NCBI GenBank assembly: GCA_015060625.1
Contig: SUYC01000012.1
Coordinates: forward strand, 61,404-125,403
Origin: Xylanibacter ruminicola
Lineage (GTDB): Bacteria; Bacteroidota; Bacteroidia; Bacteroidales; Bacteroidaceae
Reading direction: 5' to 3'
Length of the DNA: 64,000 nucleotides
Part shown: in pieces, positions 1 through 9,224 of the stretch
Numbering within the stretch: the first letter of the stretch is position 1
Layout of the letters: every line of letters starts with the position of its first letter
The notes under the pieces: model-generated
Told to the model about the DNA's origin: nothing
Seen by the model: only the letters and a program-made list of their open reading frames with translations
Database searches by the model: none
Position numbers and translations under genes: made by a program

Positions 1-1540
1 CTTCAAGGATGATAAAGGCACCCACGGCCTCGCCGTATTTCTTCGAAGGCACAGCAGCCACCTGCACATCACGAATGCCAGGCATGTGATACAAGAACTC
101 CTCGATTTCGCGTGGGTAGATATTCTCACCGCCACGGATAATCATATCCTTGATACGTCCGGTAATCTTATAGAATCCTTGCTCATCTTTCACACCCAGG
201 TCGCCCGAGTGCAGATAACCGTTCTTATCAATCACTTCGGCCGTAGCCTCAGGATTCTTATAGTAGCCCTTCATCACGTTAAAGCCCTTACAGCACATCT
301 CACCCTGCACGCCAACGGGGCACTCCTCGCCCGTTTCGGGGTCGAGCACCTTCACATCCACAAATGGAAAGTCGCGTCCTACAGTGGTGCAACGCTGCTC
401 GAAGGTGTCGTTCAAACAGGTCTGCGTCATACCAGGCGAGCTCTCGGTCAGTCCGTACACGCTGGTGATAGTCATATACATCTTTTCCGAAACCTGCTTC
501 ATCAGTTCAATAGGACACAAGCTACCTGCCATGATACCCGTGCGCAGACAGCTCAGGTCGAACATGTCGAACATCGGGTGATTCAGCTCAGCGATAAACA
601 TCGTTGGCACACCATAAACGGCGGTACAACGCTCTTTATGTATCGAGGCCAGCACTACCAGCGGGTCGAACTTCTCAACCATCACCTCGGTACAACCGTG
701 GGTCAAGCAGTTCATGGTGGCCAGCACTACGCCGAAGCAGTGGAACAGGGGCACACACACACACAGTTTGTCGTCCTGTGTAAAGCCCATATTCTCGCCC
801 GTAAAATAGCCATCGTTCGAAATACCGTAGTGTGTCAGCATCACGCCCTTTGGGAAACCTGTGGTACCGCTGGTGTACTGCATGTTGCACACATCGTAGC
901 AGCTCACCTGCTTCTTCATCTCGTTCAACGTTTCGTCCTCAACATTCTGTCCAAGCAGCAGCAGTTCGGCTGTGTTATACATACCGCGATATTTCTCCAT
1001 ACCTATATATACTACGTTCTTCAGGTAGGGGAATCGCTCGCTGTTCAGATGGCCGCGCTCGCAAGTCTTCAGCTCAGGCAGCATGGTGTAGGTCATATCT
1101 ACATAGTTACAGTCCCATGTACCATCAGTAATGCAGAGCACCTCCATATCCGAGTCCTTACACAGATACTCCAGCTCGTTCTGCTTGTAGTTGGTGTTCA
1201 CCGTTACCAGCACTGCACCAATCTTTGCGGTTGCATACAGGAAGGTGAGCCAGTCGGGCACGTTAGTAGCCCATATACCTACGTTCGAGCCCTTCTTAAC
1301 GCCGATCGAAATCAAGCCCTTGGCCAGATTATCTACACGCTCGTTAAACTTGCTCCAAGTAAAACGCAGGTCTCTATCCGAATATACAATGTATTCCTTA
1401 TCAGGAGTAGTCTCGGCCCAATATTCCAGCCATTCGCCCAGAGTTCTTTCCCACAACTTATAGCCCTCCGAGCCAGTCTCGGCCGGATAAGTTCTATTGG
1501 GCAACGGACGTCCCGCCATATCGTATTTTACATCACTCAT
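1..1540 (-). CDS. AMP-dependent acyl-CoA synthetase (3' end outside window)
   Basis: Reading the minus strand from an ATG at 1540 gives an open frame of about 513 codons that runs off the left edge. It belongs to the ANL superfamily, which adenylates a carboxylic acid (probably a fatty acid) and transfers it to CoA. Visible motifs are the P-loop-like [12 protein letters not shown], the [10 protein letters not shown] motif, the YLHSGDLG motif and the hinge region [20 protein letters not shown]. Only the C-terminal tip with the catalytic lysine is missing. The family is about 550 residues long. The next gene upstream, an XRE-cupin regulator, ends 16 bp before this start, so the two are probably co-transcribed. 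The substrate chain length cannot be read from the sequence. Confidence 0.93.
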   Translation of the reverse strand, partial: MSDVKYDMAGRPLPNRTYPAETGSEGYKLWERTLGEWLEYWAETTPDKEYIVYSDRDLRFTWSKFNERVDNLAKGLISIGVKKGSNVGIWATNVPDWLTFLYATAKIGAVLVTVNTNYKQNELEYLCKDSDMEVLCITDGTWDCNYVDMTYTMLPELKTCERGHLNSERFPYLKNVVYIGMEKYRGMYNTAELLLLGQNVEDETLNEMKKQVSCYDVCNMQYTSGTTGFPKGVMLTHYGISNDGYFTGENMGFTQDDKLCVCVPLFHCFGVVLATMNCLTHGCTEVMVEKFDPLVVLASIHKERCTAVYGVPTMFIAELNHPMFDMFDLSCLRTGIMAGSLCPIELMKQVSEKMYMTITSVYGLTESSPGMTQTCLNDTFEQRCTTVGRDFPFVDVKVLDPETGEECPVGVQGEMCCKGFNVMKGYYKNPEATAEVIDKNGYLHSGDLGVKDEQGFYKITGRIKDMIIRGGENIYPREIEEFLYHMPGIRDVQVAAVPSKKYGEAVGAFIILE

Positions 1541-1556
1541 AATTTTCAATTGTCAA

Positions 1557-2138
1557 TTAGAAAGGTATGTAAACTACTGCCAAGATTTTAGCACTCTTTC
1601 CGGGAGCCCCATGTAGATGGTGCTTCACGATTGAGTCGTAGTAAATGGTGTCGCCCTCGCCGAGGTGGTAAGTCTCCTTACCGTACACCAGTTCTACCTC
1701 ACCCTGCATCACGTAGATAAACTCTTCGCCCTCGTGGTCGCTCAACTGAAAGTTGGGATTCTCCTCGGGGTTAATGTCGATTACGAATGGCTCCATATGG
1801 CGACCAGCCTTCTGCTGTGCCAGTGGGTGATACTCCATGTGCTTACGTGCATCGATAGCTCCGTTGCTGAAGCTGATGCTGCTATCCTTCTCACGATCTT
1901 TGGCGCGACAAACAATAGGTCCAAGGGCATCGTTATCGTCCATAAATGTACCCAGGCGAACACCTAAGGCACGGGCAATCTTTATCAGCGGTCCTAGCGA
2001 TGGCAGATTCACATCGTTCTCAATACTCTGTATCTGCTCCACGGTCAGTCCGCTGCGCTCAGCAATTACATCGATGCTGAGATTTTTGGTTTCTCTGAGG
2101 CCCTTGATTTTTGCGCCTACAACTGAATGATTATTCAT
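1557..2138 (-). CDS. XRE-family regulator with C-terminal cupin domain
   Basis: 193 residues. Residues 8-65 form an XRE/lambda-repressor-type helix-turn-helix (IKGLRETKNLSIDVIAERSG, then VEQIQSIENDVNLPSL). Residues about 115-190 form a cupin_2 barrel (HEGEEFIYVMQGEVELVYG, then LGEGDTIYYDS). Proteins of this design bind a small ligand in the cupin and control a neighbouring metabolic operon. The adjacent acyl-CoA synthetase makes an acyl or acyl-CoA ligand likely, which is inference. It is the first gene of a two-gene operon. Confidence 0.9.
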   Translation of the reverse strand: MNNHSVVGAKIKGLRETKNLSIDVIAERSGLTVEQIQSIENDVNLPSLGPLIKIARALGVRLGTFMDDNDALGPIVCRAKDREKDSSISFSNGAIDARKHMEYHPLAQQKAGRHMEPFVIDINPEENPNFQLSDHEGEEFIYVMQGEVELVYGKETYHLGEGDTIYYDSIVKHHLHGAPGKSAKILAVVYIPF

Positions 2139-2176
2139 CTTCCTTACAAAAATTTATTTACCTATTATTTCATGGG

Positions 2177-2206
2177 CAAAAGTACATATTTTAATCCGAA
2201 AACAAA
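2177..2206 (-). promoter_or_regulatory. Predicted promoter of XRE-cupin/acyl-CoA synthetase operon
   Basis: On the minus strand TTTG (2206-2203) lies 18 bp before TACTTTTG (2184-2177), matching the Bacteroidetes -33/-7 pattern. The start codon is 38 bp downstream. Confidence 0.5.
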
Positions 2207-2235
2207 TACGTTTTAATAGATTTTAACAAGTTTTG

Positions 2236-2266
2236 TTGTACAATTGCTAAAAATATTGTATCTTTG
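2236..2266 (+). promoter_or_regulatory. Predicted promoter of the symporter gene
   Basis: TTG at 2236-2238, a 20-bp spacer, then TATCTTTG at 2259-2266. The start codon follows at 2272, leaving almost no leader. Confidence 0.7.
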
Positions 2267-2271
2267 CGGCG

Positions 2272-3201
2272 ATGAAACGTATTTGTGACTTTATTGCCCG
2301 TTGGATGGGCGCTTTGGTAGTAGTAGTGGCATTGGTAGCTTTGTTAGTGCCCCAAAGTCTTAATTGGGTTAATACCTATACGATTAATCCGATGTTGGGT
2401 ATTATCATGTTCGGCATGGGTCTTACACTCTCGCCCACTGACTTCCGTATCGTGCTCAGTCGCCCCAAGGACATTCTGTTAGGCTGTTTAGCACAGTTCA
2501 CGGTGATGCCATTACTGGCTTTTTTGATCTCGTGGGCGCTGCAGTTGCCCAAGGAGTTAGCGCTGGGTGTTATTCTGGTGGGCTGCTGTCCTGGCGGCAC
2601 GGCCTCAAATGTCATCACCTATCTGGCTAAAGGCGATTTGGCCCTTTCGGTAGGCATGACCGCCTGCTCCACCCTTTTGGCCCCCGTACTCACCCCGTTG
2701 CTGGTATGGCTCATGGCAGGCACCATGGTAGATGTAGATACCATCGGCATGCTTACTAGTATTATATATGTAGTCATTGCACCCATTGTGGCAGGTCTGT
2801 TGTGCCAGCGATTCCTGCCCAGTGCCACCCGCTGTGTTACGCCCTATCTGCCAGCCTTCTCGTCGATAGTCATCGCTGTGGTAGTAGGCATCATCGTCAG
2901 CCATAATGCCGACCGTTTGCTGTTAGGAGGCGCCATCGTGGTGGCAGCAGTGGTACTGCATAACCTGTTAGGCCTGAGTGTAGGCTATGCCATCGGCCGT
3001 CTGTTGCACCTCCCCTATCCCAAGCGCGTAGCCCTCAGCATCGAGGTAGGCATGCAAAACAGTGGTCTGGCCTCATCTCTGGCCGTACTCCATTTTGCCG
3101 CCTACCCCCTAGCCACCATCCCCGGTGCCATCTTCAGCGTGTGGCACAACATCAGCGGCGCCCTCGCCGCAAAAATCTATAGCCACCCATCACATCCCTG
3201 A
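2272..3201 (+). CDS. Bile acid:sodium symporter (BASS) family transporter
   Basis: 309 residues with about nine or ten hydrophobic helices. The family signature region is present: a GMGLTL segment in the N-terminal half, then GVILVGCCPGGTASNVITYL, which contains the crossover-helix motif of BASS transporters, and late in the protein EVGMQNSGLASSLA. The family imports organic anions (bile acids, pantoate, keto acids) with sodium across the inner membrane. The substrate here is unknown. The gene has its own promoter and is divergent from the XRE-cupin operon. Confidence 0.9.
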   Translation: MKRICDFIARWMGALVVVVALVALLVPQSLNWVNTYTINPMLGIIMFGMGLTLSPTDFRIVLSRPKDILLGCLAQFTVMPLLAFLISWALQLPKELALGVILVGCCPGGTASNVITYLAKGDLALSVGMTACSTLLAPVLTPLLVWLMAGTMVDVDTIGMLTSIIYVVIAPIVAGLLCQRFLPSATRCVTPYLPAFSSIVIAVVVGIIVSHNADRLLLGGAIVVAAVVLHNLLGLSVGYAIGRLLHLPYPKRVALSIEVGMQNSGLASSLAVLHFAAYPLATIPGAIFSVWHNISGALAAKIYSHPSHP

Positions 3202-3236
3202 TCCGCATAAAATAACACCATCAATAAACAGAGAAT

Positions 3237-3567
3237 ATGATATTAATGTTATTTGCAGCGCTGCTGCCAGCCGTTTTATTGCTGCTGTATATCTGGAATA
3301 AGGATACACAGAAAGAGCCGTCCTATATGTTGATTAAGGCTGTGACGTGGGGCATCGGAATAATTATCCCTGTAATAATGGTGGAATCTGGAATCAAGAT
3401 GCTGCTGTTTGGTGCAGGGGGCGCTCCCACCAGTCTTATTGGCACAACTGCGATGGCATTCTTTGTAGCAGCTATACCCGAAGAGTGTTTTAAGCTACTT
3501 CTGCATCAAAATGCACAAGCGCGCCCACGCCAAAATCCTGGCATTGGTAGAGAAGGATAAGATGTAA
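3237..3567 (+). pseudogene. Broken prsW: intramembrane protease gene with central deletion
   Basis: The first 90 or so codons match the N-terminus of the intact PrsW-like gene at 30315-31016 (shared LLPAVLLLLYIW, DTQKEP, WGIGIIIPV and AAIPEE). Near base 3500 the sequence jumps into the last 21 codons of the same gene, but in another frame. That frame reads CIKMHKRAHAKILALVEKDKM and stops at 3567. About 120 codons, including the GH and HGIYD motifs, are gone, and the open frame continues as a nonsense tail to 3560. The protein would be inactive. It lies in opposite orientation to the intact copy and marks the left edge of the large accessory locus. Confidence 0.85.
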
Positions 3568-3579
3568 GTATATCACTTT

Positions 3580-3610
3580 TTGTTTTTATTCCTATTTTTT
3601 CTTACTTTTG
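3580..3610 (+). promoter_or_regulatory. Predicted promoter of the sigma-factor operon
   Basis: TTG ends at 3582, a 20-bp spacer follows, then TACTTTTG at 3603-3610. This is 23 bp before the sigma-factor ATG. It is a housekeeping-type Bacteroidetes promoter. Confidence 0.65.
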
Positions 3611-3633
3611 TAGCCAAATTATAAATAGGGTTT

Positions 3634-4188
3634 ATGACTGACCAAGAGATAGTAAAAGGGCTCATAGAACGTGATGCCAGCGTAACAAGGGATTTCTTCT
3701 TTGTTAAATGCAAGCCTTTGTTCTGCAGCATCATGAACATCGTTTTCGACTACGAAGTGGAATACGATGAGATGGTTAACGAGCTCTACCTATATCTGAT
3801 GGAGGACGATGCTATCAAATTACGCAACTTTGAATATCGCAGTTCAGTTTACCAATGGCTTAAGATTCTGGCAACCCGCTTCTTCATTAAGAAACGTAAC
3901 AGGATAATAGCTAATGCCAGCAGTGAGCCTACCTATGATAATCAAGAACAAGAAGCTGTAACGGTATCGGACACAGCTGTAGGATATGATATGGAACAGC
4001 TTTTCGAGGCAATGCCTACTAAAAGATATGTATATGTAATACGTAGGCTGATACTTGAAGGCTGCGAACCAGAAGAATTGGCGCGGGAGATGAACATCAC
4101 AACCGCGAACCTATACAATATAAAACGGCGCTCTATGGCTCAACTTACCCACATCGCCCTTAAAGACATTAAACAATATGGCAAATAA
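3634..4188 (+). CDS. Sigma-70 family (ECF-like) RNA polymerase sigma factor
   Basis: 184 residues, the usual ECF length. Region 2 spans about residues 10-85 (an acidic EYDEMVNELYLYL helix, then FEYRSSVYQWLKILATRFFIKKR). Region 4 spans about 125-180 (AMPTKRYVYVIRRLILEG, EELAREMNITTANLYNIKRRS). ECF sigma factors direct RNA polymerase to a small stress regulon and are held by a partner protein. The next gene overlaps by 11 bp and starts with a short region that could be that partner. This is the best candidate for a locus-wide transcription switch. Confidence 0.85.
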   Translation: MTDQEIVKGLIERDASVTRDFFFVKCKPLFCSIMNIVFDYEVEYDEMVNELYLYLMEDDAIKLRNFEYRSSVYQWLKILATRFFIKKRNRIIANASSEPTYDNQEQEAVTVSDTAVGYDMEQLFEAMPTKRYVYVIRRLILEGCEPEELAREMNITTANLYNIKRRSMAQLTHIALKDIKQYGK

Positions 4189-4831
4189 AGACTTGATATC
4201 CGACGAATTGTTGGCTGCCTATCTGGATGGAAATACCAGCGAAGAGGAAACTAAGCAAGTGCTTAGGGCTTTAAAGCACGACAAGCAATTGCAAGAGATT
4301 CTAAACGTCGCTCTTCAAACAGAAGATAAAGCATCGCTAATACCATTACAAAATGAGGTATTACCTATGCTACAGATGGCAGCGCTAAGTGGCGAGAATA
4401 TCTGTGCCGTGCTGTGCGAGCTATTCATCCTGCAGCGCCATCATATACCTTATAACGAAGAGGAGTTGGTGAACACCGCCAAGCAAGAGGGATGGCTAAA
4501 GCCCCAAGGCACCCCGCTCTATTGTATAGGCAATCTGCTGGAGCTGAAGGGATTAAAGGTAGAACGAAAGTACGACACAACTATCAGCGATTTACGCCTT
4601 GCCATTGAGAATGATGACGATGTTGTGGTAGGAGTTGACCGGGAAAAGTTATATGCCGACGAGAACGATCCTGAGGACCTGACCAATCACGCCGTTGTAG
4701 TAACAGCCATCAACAATGATGGCGTTACCATCTTCGATCCATATAAGAAACCAGAGATTATCAACATTCCCCTGCCAGAGTTTATGGATGCCTGGAAGGA
4801 GTCGAGGTTTTATATGGTTCGTACATTCTAA
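4178..4831 (+). CDS. C39-like papain-fold protein with possible anti-sigma N-terminus
   Basis: 217 residues. The first 60 or so (MANKDLISDELLAAYLDGNT, SEEETKQVLRAL) resemble the start of membrane-free anti-sigma/zinc-finger-like proteins. Residues about 70-215 look like a C39-like peptidase domain: Cys in SGENICAVLCE, His in LTNHAVVVTA, then Asp in TIFDPYK. C39 domains cleave double-glycine leaders or act as inactive peptide-binding folds. All three catalytic-type residues appear to be present. The 11-bp overlap with the sigma gene implies translational coupling. Sequestration of the sigma factor, released by proteolysis, is inference. Confidence 0.65.
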   Translation: MANKDLISDELLAAYLDGNTSEEETKQVLRALKHDKQLQEILNVALQTEDKASLIPLQNEVLPMLQMAALSGENICAVLCELFILQRHHIPYNEEELVNTAKQEGWLKPQGTPLYCIGNLLELKGLKVERKYDTTISDLRLAIENDDDVVVGVDREKLYADENDPEDLTNHAVVVTAINNDGVTIFDPYKKPEIINIPLPEFMDAWKESRFYMVRTF

Positions 4832-4904
4832 AACTTTTTTTGAGGGTACATGATAGAAAGGGCTACTAAGGTGGCTCTTTCTTTTTGTATTTAGTTTGTT
4901 ATTT

Positions 4905-6980
4905 ATGAAGGACATTTGTAAAATTGAGGTATCGCTATTAACCAGCAGCTCGGCAGTATATACTGACGGCGACATTATTGTGAACATCCAGGCAAGAAAA
5001 GGTTCATTGATTAAGGATGGGCGTTTTACTTGCTTTATCTACACTAACCACTATTTCCCAATGTGCAACAGCGATGTTACTGGTAATATCAAACACGAAA
5101 ACATCATGAATGCAAGTATCACCATGCATTCCTTCCATATTTGGTTGCCAGGCAAGTACTTGCTGCTGCTCCGCGACAAAAATGATGGTTCGCTTGCACG
5201 TATCGACTTTGAAATAAACAAGTTGATGAAAATCGTGCAGCAGCCATTAACCCTTTGCCCCATCTGCAGCATCGAAGACATCCTTACCACCAGTATCGAG
5301 AATACGGAGTCGAATTGGGATGTACTCTCTACTACACCTGGTACTTCAGAATTACGACAGTACGCCTTAGAGTGCAGACAGTTGAAAATATACAATGAGT
5401 TTAGGAAAGGACTGAGAGGCCGAGAATTAAAAGTAAGTCAGAATATCCTGGTTTACACTATCAATAAGGATTGGAATGCCGAAATCCTTCAGTCGTTCCA
5501 AAAACTCGCTGTGCCGGGCTACTATTTTAAACTCATTGACTGCAACACGCTCTACAACGCAGCTCTGCCAAACCCTTTTGAGCCGCTGAATGATAAACTG
5601 AACGACAGCACCAATCAGGTGTTTTGCCTGGCAAACCCAGGAGCTCTGCTCAGTACAGGCGGAAAGGTTGTAACACGCCAGATTGTTGATAAAATCTGCG
5701 AAGACAAAAGTAAATACAAGCTATGGTTGTGCGGCAGTAAGCAGGAAATAGAGAGCGTACTGGATATATACCCATCGCTAAAGGACATGTTTCTGAGTGG
5801 AAACACACTTAGCCAACGCCCATACAGCGGTTTCGAACTCGTTCAGGCTTTCATCCAGGAGCTGGGCAATGAGCATCTTGATCCTTCGGAAGCCACAACG
5901 GATGCGCTTGCCAGAGCCATACTGGAGCATCACGAACATGGCTGTTTCGCCACATGGTCGTTAAGTAGTATCCGCCGATATGTTGCCGAGCAGGTATCAC
6001 CGCGTTATCTCTCTCGTGCCATAAAAAGTATCCTTACGGAGCAGGAGATATTGCCCCAGCTGCCCATCGAGGATATACCACTCGACCTCCTCCCCAACTC
6101 AACCTCAGAGTTCGAAGACAGTATCAGAGAACTCAACCAAATGGTGGGGCTCGATGACATCAAGAAGAGCATTACAACGATGGCTAACCAAAGCCGTTTT
6201 TTCATAGAGCGCAGTAAAGCAGGGTTCCACACATCTGCCATCGCAGCGCATCATGCCATCTTTACAGGCAATCCAGGTACAGGCAAAACCACCGTTGCAA
6301 GGATGCTGGGTAAGATATACCACTCCATCGGACTGCTTTCGAAAGGCGATGTGATTTGCGCCGACCGTACAAGGCTTGTAGGCCGCTTCATCGGCGAAAC
6401 CGAAGAGAACATGAAGGCCGTTTTGGAAGAAGCACGAGGAAACGTACTGTTTGTAGACGAGGCATATAACCTATACGAAGGCACCCCAGATAGAAGAGAC
6501 TTTGGTGCCAAGGTTATCGACAGTCTGCTTACCGTACTATCGCAGCCGAATCCCGATATGGTGATTATCTTTGCTGGCTACGAAAAGGAGATGGATGCTA
6601 TGCTTAATTCAAATCCTGGATTGATGGGACGTTTCCCCTACAAGTATCGTTTTAGCGACTACGATGCCACCCAACTGATGGAGATTGCGCTGCACTTGTT
6701 TGCTAAAGACGACTATATCCTTAGCGATGACGCCCAAGCAATGCTTCAGCAGAAGATTAGCGACACCTTGGCTCAGCGCACCAAGAACTTTGGCAATGCC
6801 CGCTGGGTTGAGCAGTTTATCCGTAATGGCATCATCCCAGCTATGGCCAACCGCGTTACGCTCCAATCCATCAAAGATTACCAACACATTCTGACCACGG
6901 ATGTAGAGGAAGGATACCAGAAATTCAATCCTCGCGTGATAGAGCTTAAGCCTCGCCGCCAGGTAGGTTTCAATTTCTAA
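4905..6980 (+). CDS. AAA+ ATPase, CbxX/CfxQ type, with beta-rich N-terminus
   Basis: 691 residues from the ATG at 4905; an in-frame TTG lies three codons earlier. Residues 1-110 look like a beta-sandwich (alternating strands such as DIIVNIQARKG and KYLLLLRDKN). Residues about 110-410 are uncharacterised. The AAA+ module starts near 415 (LNQMVGLDDIKKSI). Walker A GNPGTGKTT is near 455-463, and Walker B VLFVDEAYNL is near 514-523. The relatives remodel protein complexes as hexamers. The protein ends in PRRQVGFNF, a tail shared with the two other AAA+ proteins of the locus. It is third in the sigma operon, with 73 bp of spacing upstream. Confidence 0.88.
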   Translation: MKDICKIEVSLLTSSSAVYTDGDIIVNIQARKGSLIKDGRFTCFIYTNHYFPMCNSDVTGNIKHENIMNASITMHSFHIWLPGKYLLLLRDKNDGSLARIDFEINKLMKIVQQPLTLCPICSIEDILTTSIENTESNWDVLSTTPGTSELRQYALECRQLKIYNEFRKGLRGRELKVSQNILVYTINKDWNAEILQSFQKLAVPGYYFKLIDCNTLYNAALPNPFEPLNDKLNDSTNQVFCLANPGALLSTGGKVVTRQIVDKICEDKSKYKLWLCGSKQEIESVLDIYPSLKDMFLSGNTLSQRPYSGFELVQAFIQELGNEHLDPSEATTDALARAILEHHEHGCFATWSLSSIRRYVAEQVSPRYLSRAIKSILTEQEILPQLPIEDIPLDLLPNSTSEFEDSIRELNQMVGLDDIKKSITTMANQSRFFIERSKAGFHTSAIAAHHAIFTGNPGTGKTTVARMLGKIYHSIGLLSKGDVICADRTRLVGRFIGETEENMKAVLEEARGNVLFVDEAYNLYEGTPDRRDFGAKVIDSLLTVLSQPNPDMVIIFAGYEKEMDAMLNSNPGLMGRFPYKYRFSDYDATQLMEIALHLFAKDDYILSDDAQAMLQQKISDTLAQRTKNFGNARWVEQFIRNGIIPAMANRVTLQSIKDYQHILTTDVEEGYQKFNPRVIELKPRRQVGFNF

Positions 6981-6995
6981 TTTAATTCTGATATA

Positions 6996-8084
6996 ATGAA
7001 GCTGACACCATCATTTGATAATGCATTAAAAGCTATTTGGCAAAGGAAATCCCCAACTGATTTCCTTCGCCTTGGCATACTGTACACCCAAGGCAATGGT
7101 ACCGCACAAGACGATATACTTGCTCAGTATTTCATAAAGAAAGCACTCGACATGGGGTGTGAAGAAGCCGAGGAGTATTTAGAGCTGGGATATGAATCAG
7201 GTATAAAAGATTTCGGTGATGAGATTAACACAATCATTGGAGTTTCTAATGACCTCTCACAGAAAATGATTGCAAAATTAAAGGTGAGAATAGAGAAAGA
7301 ACGCATGGCAGGAAACTTCGGTAATCTTGCCAGAATACGTCAGAACCTGCTATTGTTCTACCCCGAGTATAGTCAAGAAAAGGCCATCTCCGACATCCTG
7401 AGCGAACAGAGTAGCACAGATGCGGACATTCTTTTCACGTTAAGTACTGGCGACAACAGATCAGAAATATATCTGGAGTTGCAAGACAAGCTTCTGCGGC
7501 AGTTGTATGCACCAATAACAAGTAATGCCAAGTTATATAAGGCAATACTAGAGGCAAACGACACTTATTTGCTGGGCCAGGATGAAAGAGAATTAATCCA
7601 ATGCATCACCAACCTCACTTCGTCTTATTCCAAAATCTGCAAAGTACATGGGATTAAGGCCTATGAGATCTATTCTTTGGATTCCATAGAATTGTACCCA
7701 TACATCAGCGTATGTGACTTAACAATGTTAAGATTTCAAGGTTTCAGAGCCTTACTGTCTGTCAAAGATGTCGATCCAGTGATACACCAAAAGATCATGG
7801 AATGCTTGGATTGTGACGAAAAGATGCTAAACATATGTGAGGAGATTAAGGACCAAGACCTCCAATTATTCTATATTTCGTTTATCGAGTTGAATATCGA
7901 CATCGAATCACTCCAAATCAGTTCCTTAGCATTATTGAGAGCCTATCGTAGCAACAACCTCACGCCACTTGCCGAGCATATCAACGATTTTGTTGACAGA
8001 CTAAATAGGGCAGACATAGAAAATTGCCTGCCCTGCTATACGTCGGAATTTCTTCCACCAATCGATCTGTCTAAGAAATCATAA
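6996..8084 (+). CDS. Sel1-repeat protein with domain shared with the giant TIR protein
   Basis: 362 residues. Residues about 18-55 are a Sel1/TPR-like repeat (FLRLGILYTQGNGTAQDD, AQYFIKKALDMG). Residues about 180-355 are a helical domain that I also see in the 1342-residue TIR protein at 39437-43465: here DLQLFYISFIELNI and later HINDFVDRLNRADI, there EMQLLLISYVELQI and LNNYIKRLDENGI. The domain has no name I can assign. It is the last gene of the forward operon, 15 bp after the AAA+ gene. Its 3' end overlaps the convergent TerB-like gene by 14 bp. Confidence 0.75.
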   Translation: MKLTPSFDNALKAIWQRKSPTDFLRLGILYTQGNGTAQDDILAQYFIKKALDMGCEEAEEYLELGYESGIKDFGDEINTIIGVSNDLSQKMIAKLKVRIEKERMAGNFGNLARIRQNLLLFYPEYSQEKAISDILSEQSSTDADILFTLSTGDNRSEIYLELQDKLLRQLYAPITSNAKLYKAILEANDTYLLGQDERELIQCITNLTSSYSKICKVHGIKAYEIYSLDSIELYPYISVCDLTMLRFQGFRALLSVKDVDPVIHQKIMECLDCDEKMLNICEEIKDQDLQLFYISFIELNIDIESLQISSLALLRAYRSNNLTPLAEHINDFVDRLNRADIENCLPCYTSEFLPPIDLSKKS

Positions 8085-8769
8085 TTTGGGTATACCTCTT
8101 TAGAGTTTTCATCTCCTCCTCTTTTGCCATCTTAACAAAGTCGAGGCGCATATCATGAAACTCTTTGATGAGGATCTTGTTTTCCATAAATACCTCTGTG
8201 GCGCGAGCCAGATTCTTTCGTATGATATCCCTTGTAGCCTCATCATTCTCACCTATCTCCGAATAATGTACGACAGTTTGATAGATGATGCTAAGATTCT
8301 GACGATTTACCAACTCCGTTTTGCCCTTCGGATCTATATAGTTTCGCAGGAACGATGTCATCACCCGATTGCCAACATCGCCCATAAAATAGGTTTTGTT
8401 GGCAGTCGTCAGAAACATGCTCATCACATCCATCTGGTTCAATCCCAACTTACTGGCAATAATCTGACATAGGAATGCCTCTTGTGGAGCCGTATAGCCA
8501 TCGGCACCTATCAACATGATAATCTTGCGCAGATATGCCTCCTTGCCCGGCTGGTCTTGAGGTATTTCTGCATTTGCACGCTCGTATCCACCTTGTAGAG
8601 ATTCGAGAAGTTTCGTTTCGTCGATACCCTCCAAATGACAGATGGTGCTCATGGCCTCTTTTTCCTCAGGAGTAACCTCACCATCAGCAATGGCCATAGC
8701 AGTTAAATCGCGAGCCAATTTAAATTCCGGCTCAGTTACTGCGCTCAGAAATCTAGTAATGATACTCAT
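8071..8769 (-). CDS. TerB-like protein (long form)
   Basis: 232 residues. Residues about 12-130 form a TerB/DjlA-type helical bundle: LARDLTAMAIADGEVTPEEK carries the acidic metal-binding pattern, repeated as IIMLIGADGYTAPQEAFLCQ. The C-terminal 100 residues are extra helices. TerB-fold proteins are cytoplasmic, bind metal and sit at the membrane in Ter-type stress complexes with VWA proteins. It overlaps the preceding TerB-like gene by 4 bp, so the two are coupled. It is the last gene of a seven-gene operon. Confidence 0.75.
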   Translation of the reverse strand: MSIITRFLSAVTEPEFKLARDLTAMAIADGEVTPEEKEAMSTICHLEGIDETKLLESLQGGYERANAEIPQDQPGKEAYLRKIIMLIGADGYTAPQEAFLCQIIASKLGLNQMDVMSMFLTTANKTYFMGDVGNRVMTSFLRNYIDPKGKTELVNRQNLSIIYQTVVHYSEIGENDEATRDIIRKNLARATEVFMENKILIKEFHDMRLDFVKMAKEEEMKTLKRYTQIMIS

Positions 8770-9212
8770 TCCAATCCGATAGTGATGTAATGTTTTACAA
8801 AATTGTTGATGATAACCAATCCATCGTCCTTGCTGATACGGCTTTCGCTTATCTCGTCAAGCACAAAAGACAGCAACTGCATGGGATTAACTTCCAGTTT
8901 CTTGGCAACAACCTCAATGATATGAAGCTCCAGCGATGGAAATCTCCCATCTGCACTCATCATCTTAATCAAGTGCAACAAATACCGTTTCTTCTCATCA
9001 GTTGAGCGCAGCAGTTTTGCACCCGACTTCTTATCACGGATAGAATCCATCATCTCAACCAAAGAGATATCCTCCGTCTCGCAGATTTCGAGTATCGTCT
9101 TCTGTTCTTCCTCGCTAAACTCGTGGTCAGCAATCGCCACCGAAAGCAAATCCCGCGTCAGCGCCCTCTCCTCCGTACTCAAATCATTCGTAAACCAATC
9201 TACTATACCCAT
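8766..9212 (-). CDS. TerB-like protein (short form)
   Basis: 148 residues, close to the usual TerB length. Two acidic repeats are visible: TRDLLSVAIADHEFSEEEQK near residue 18 and LIKMMSADGRFPSLELHIIE near 82. The overall helix pattern matches the paralogue just downstream. It lies 12 bp after the membrane/helical gene and overlaps the next TerB-like gene by 4 bp. A role beside the VWA protein of the locus is likely by analogy with Ter systems, but this is inference. Confidence 0.78.
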   Translation of the reverse strand: MGIVDWFTNDLSTEERALTRDLLSVAIADHEFSEEEQKTILEICETEDISLVEMMDSIRDKKSGAKLLRSTDEKKRYLLHLIKMMSADGRFPSLELHIIEVVAKKLEVNPMQLLSFVLDEISESRISKDDGLVIINNFVKHYITIGLE

Positions 9213-9224
9213 TGTTTTAAGTTA

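Noticed and set aside
86..1591. Long plus-strand frame of 501 codons
   Set aside because: It is the antisense of the acyl-CoA synthetase on the minus strand, which has clear family motifs in every region; the plus-strand product is rich in His and Gln with no motif.
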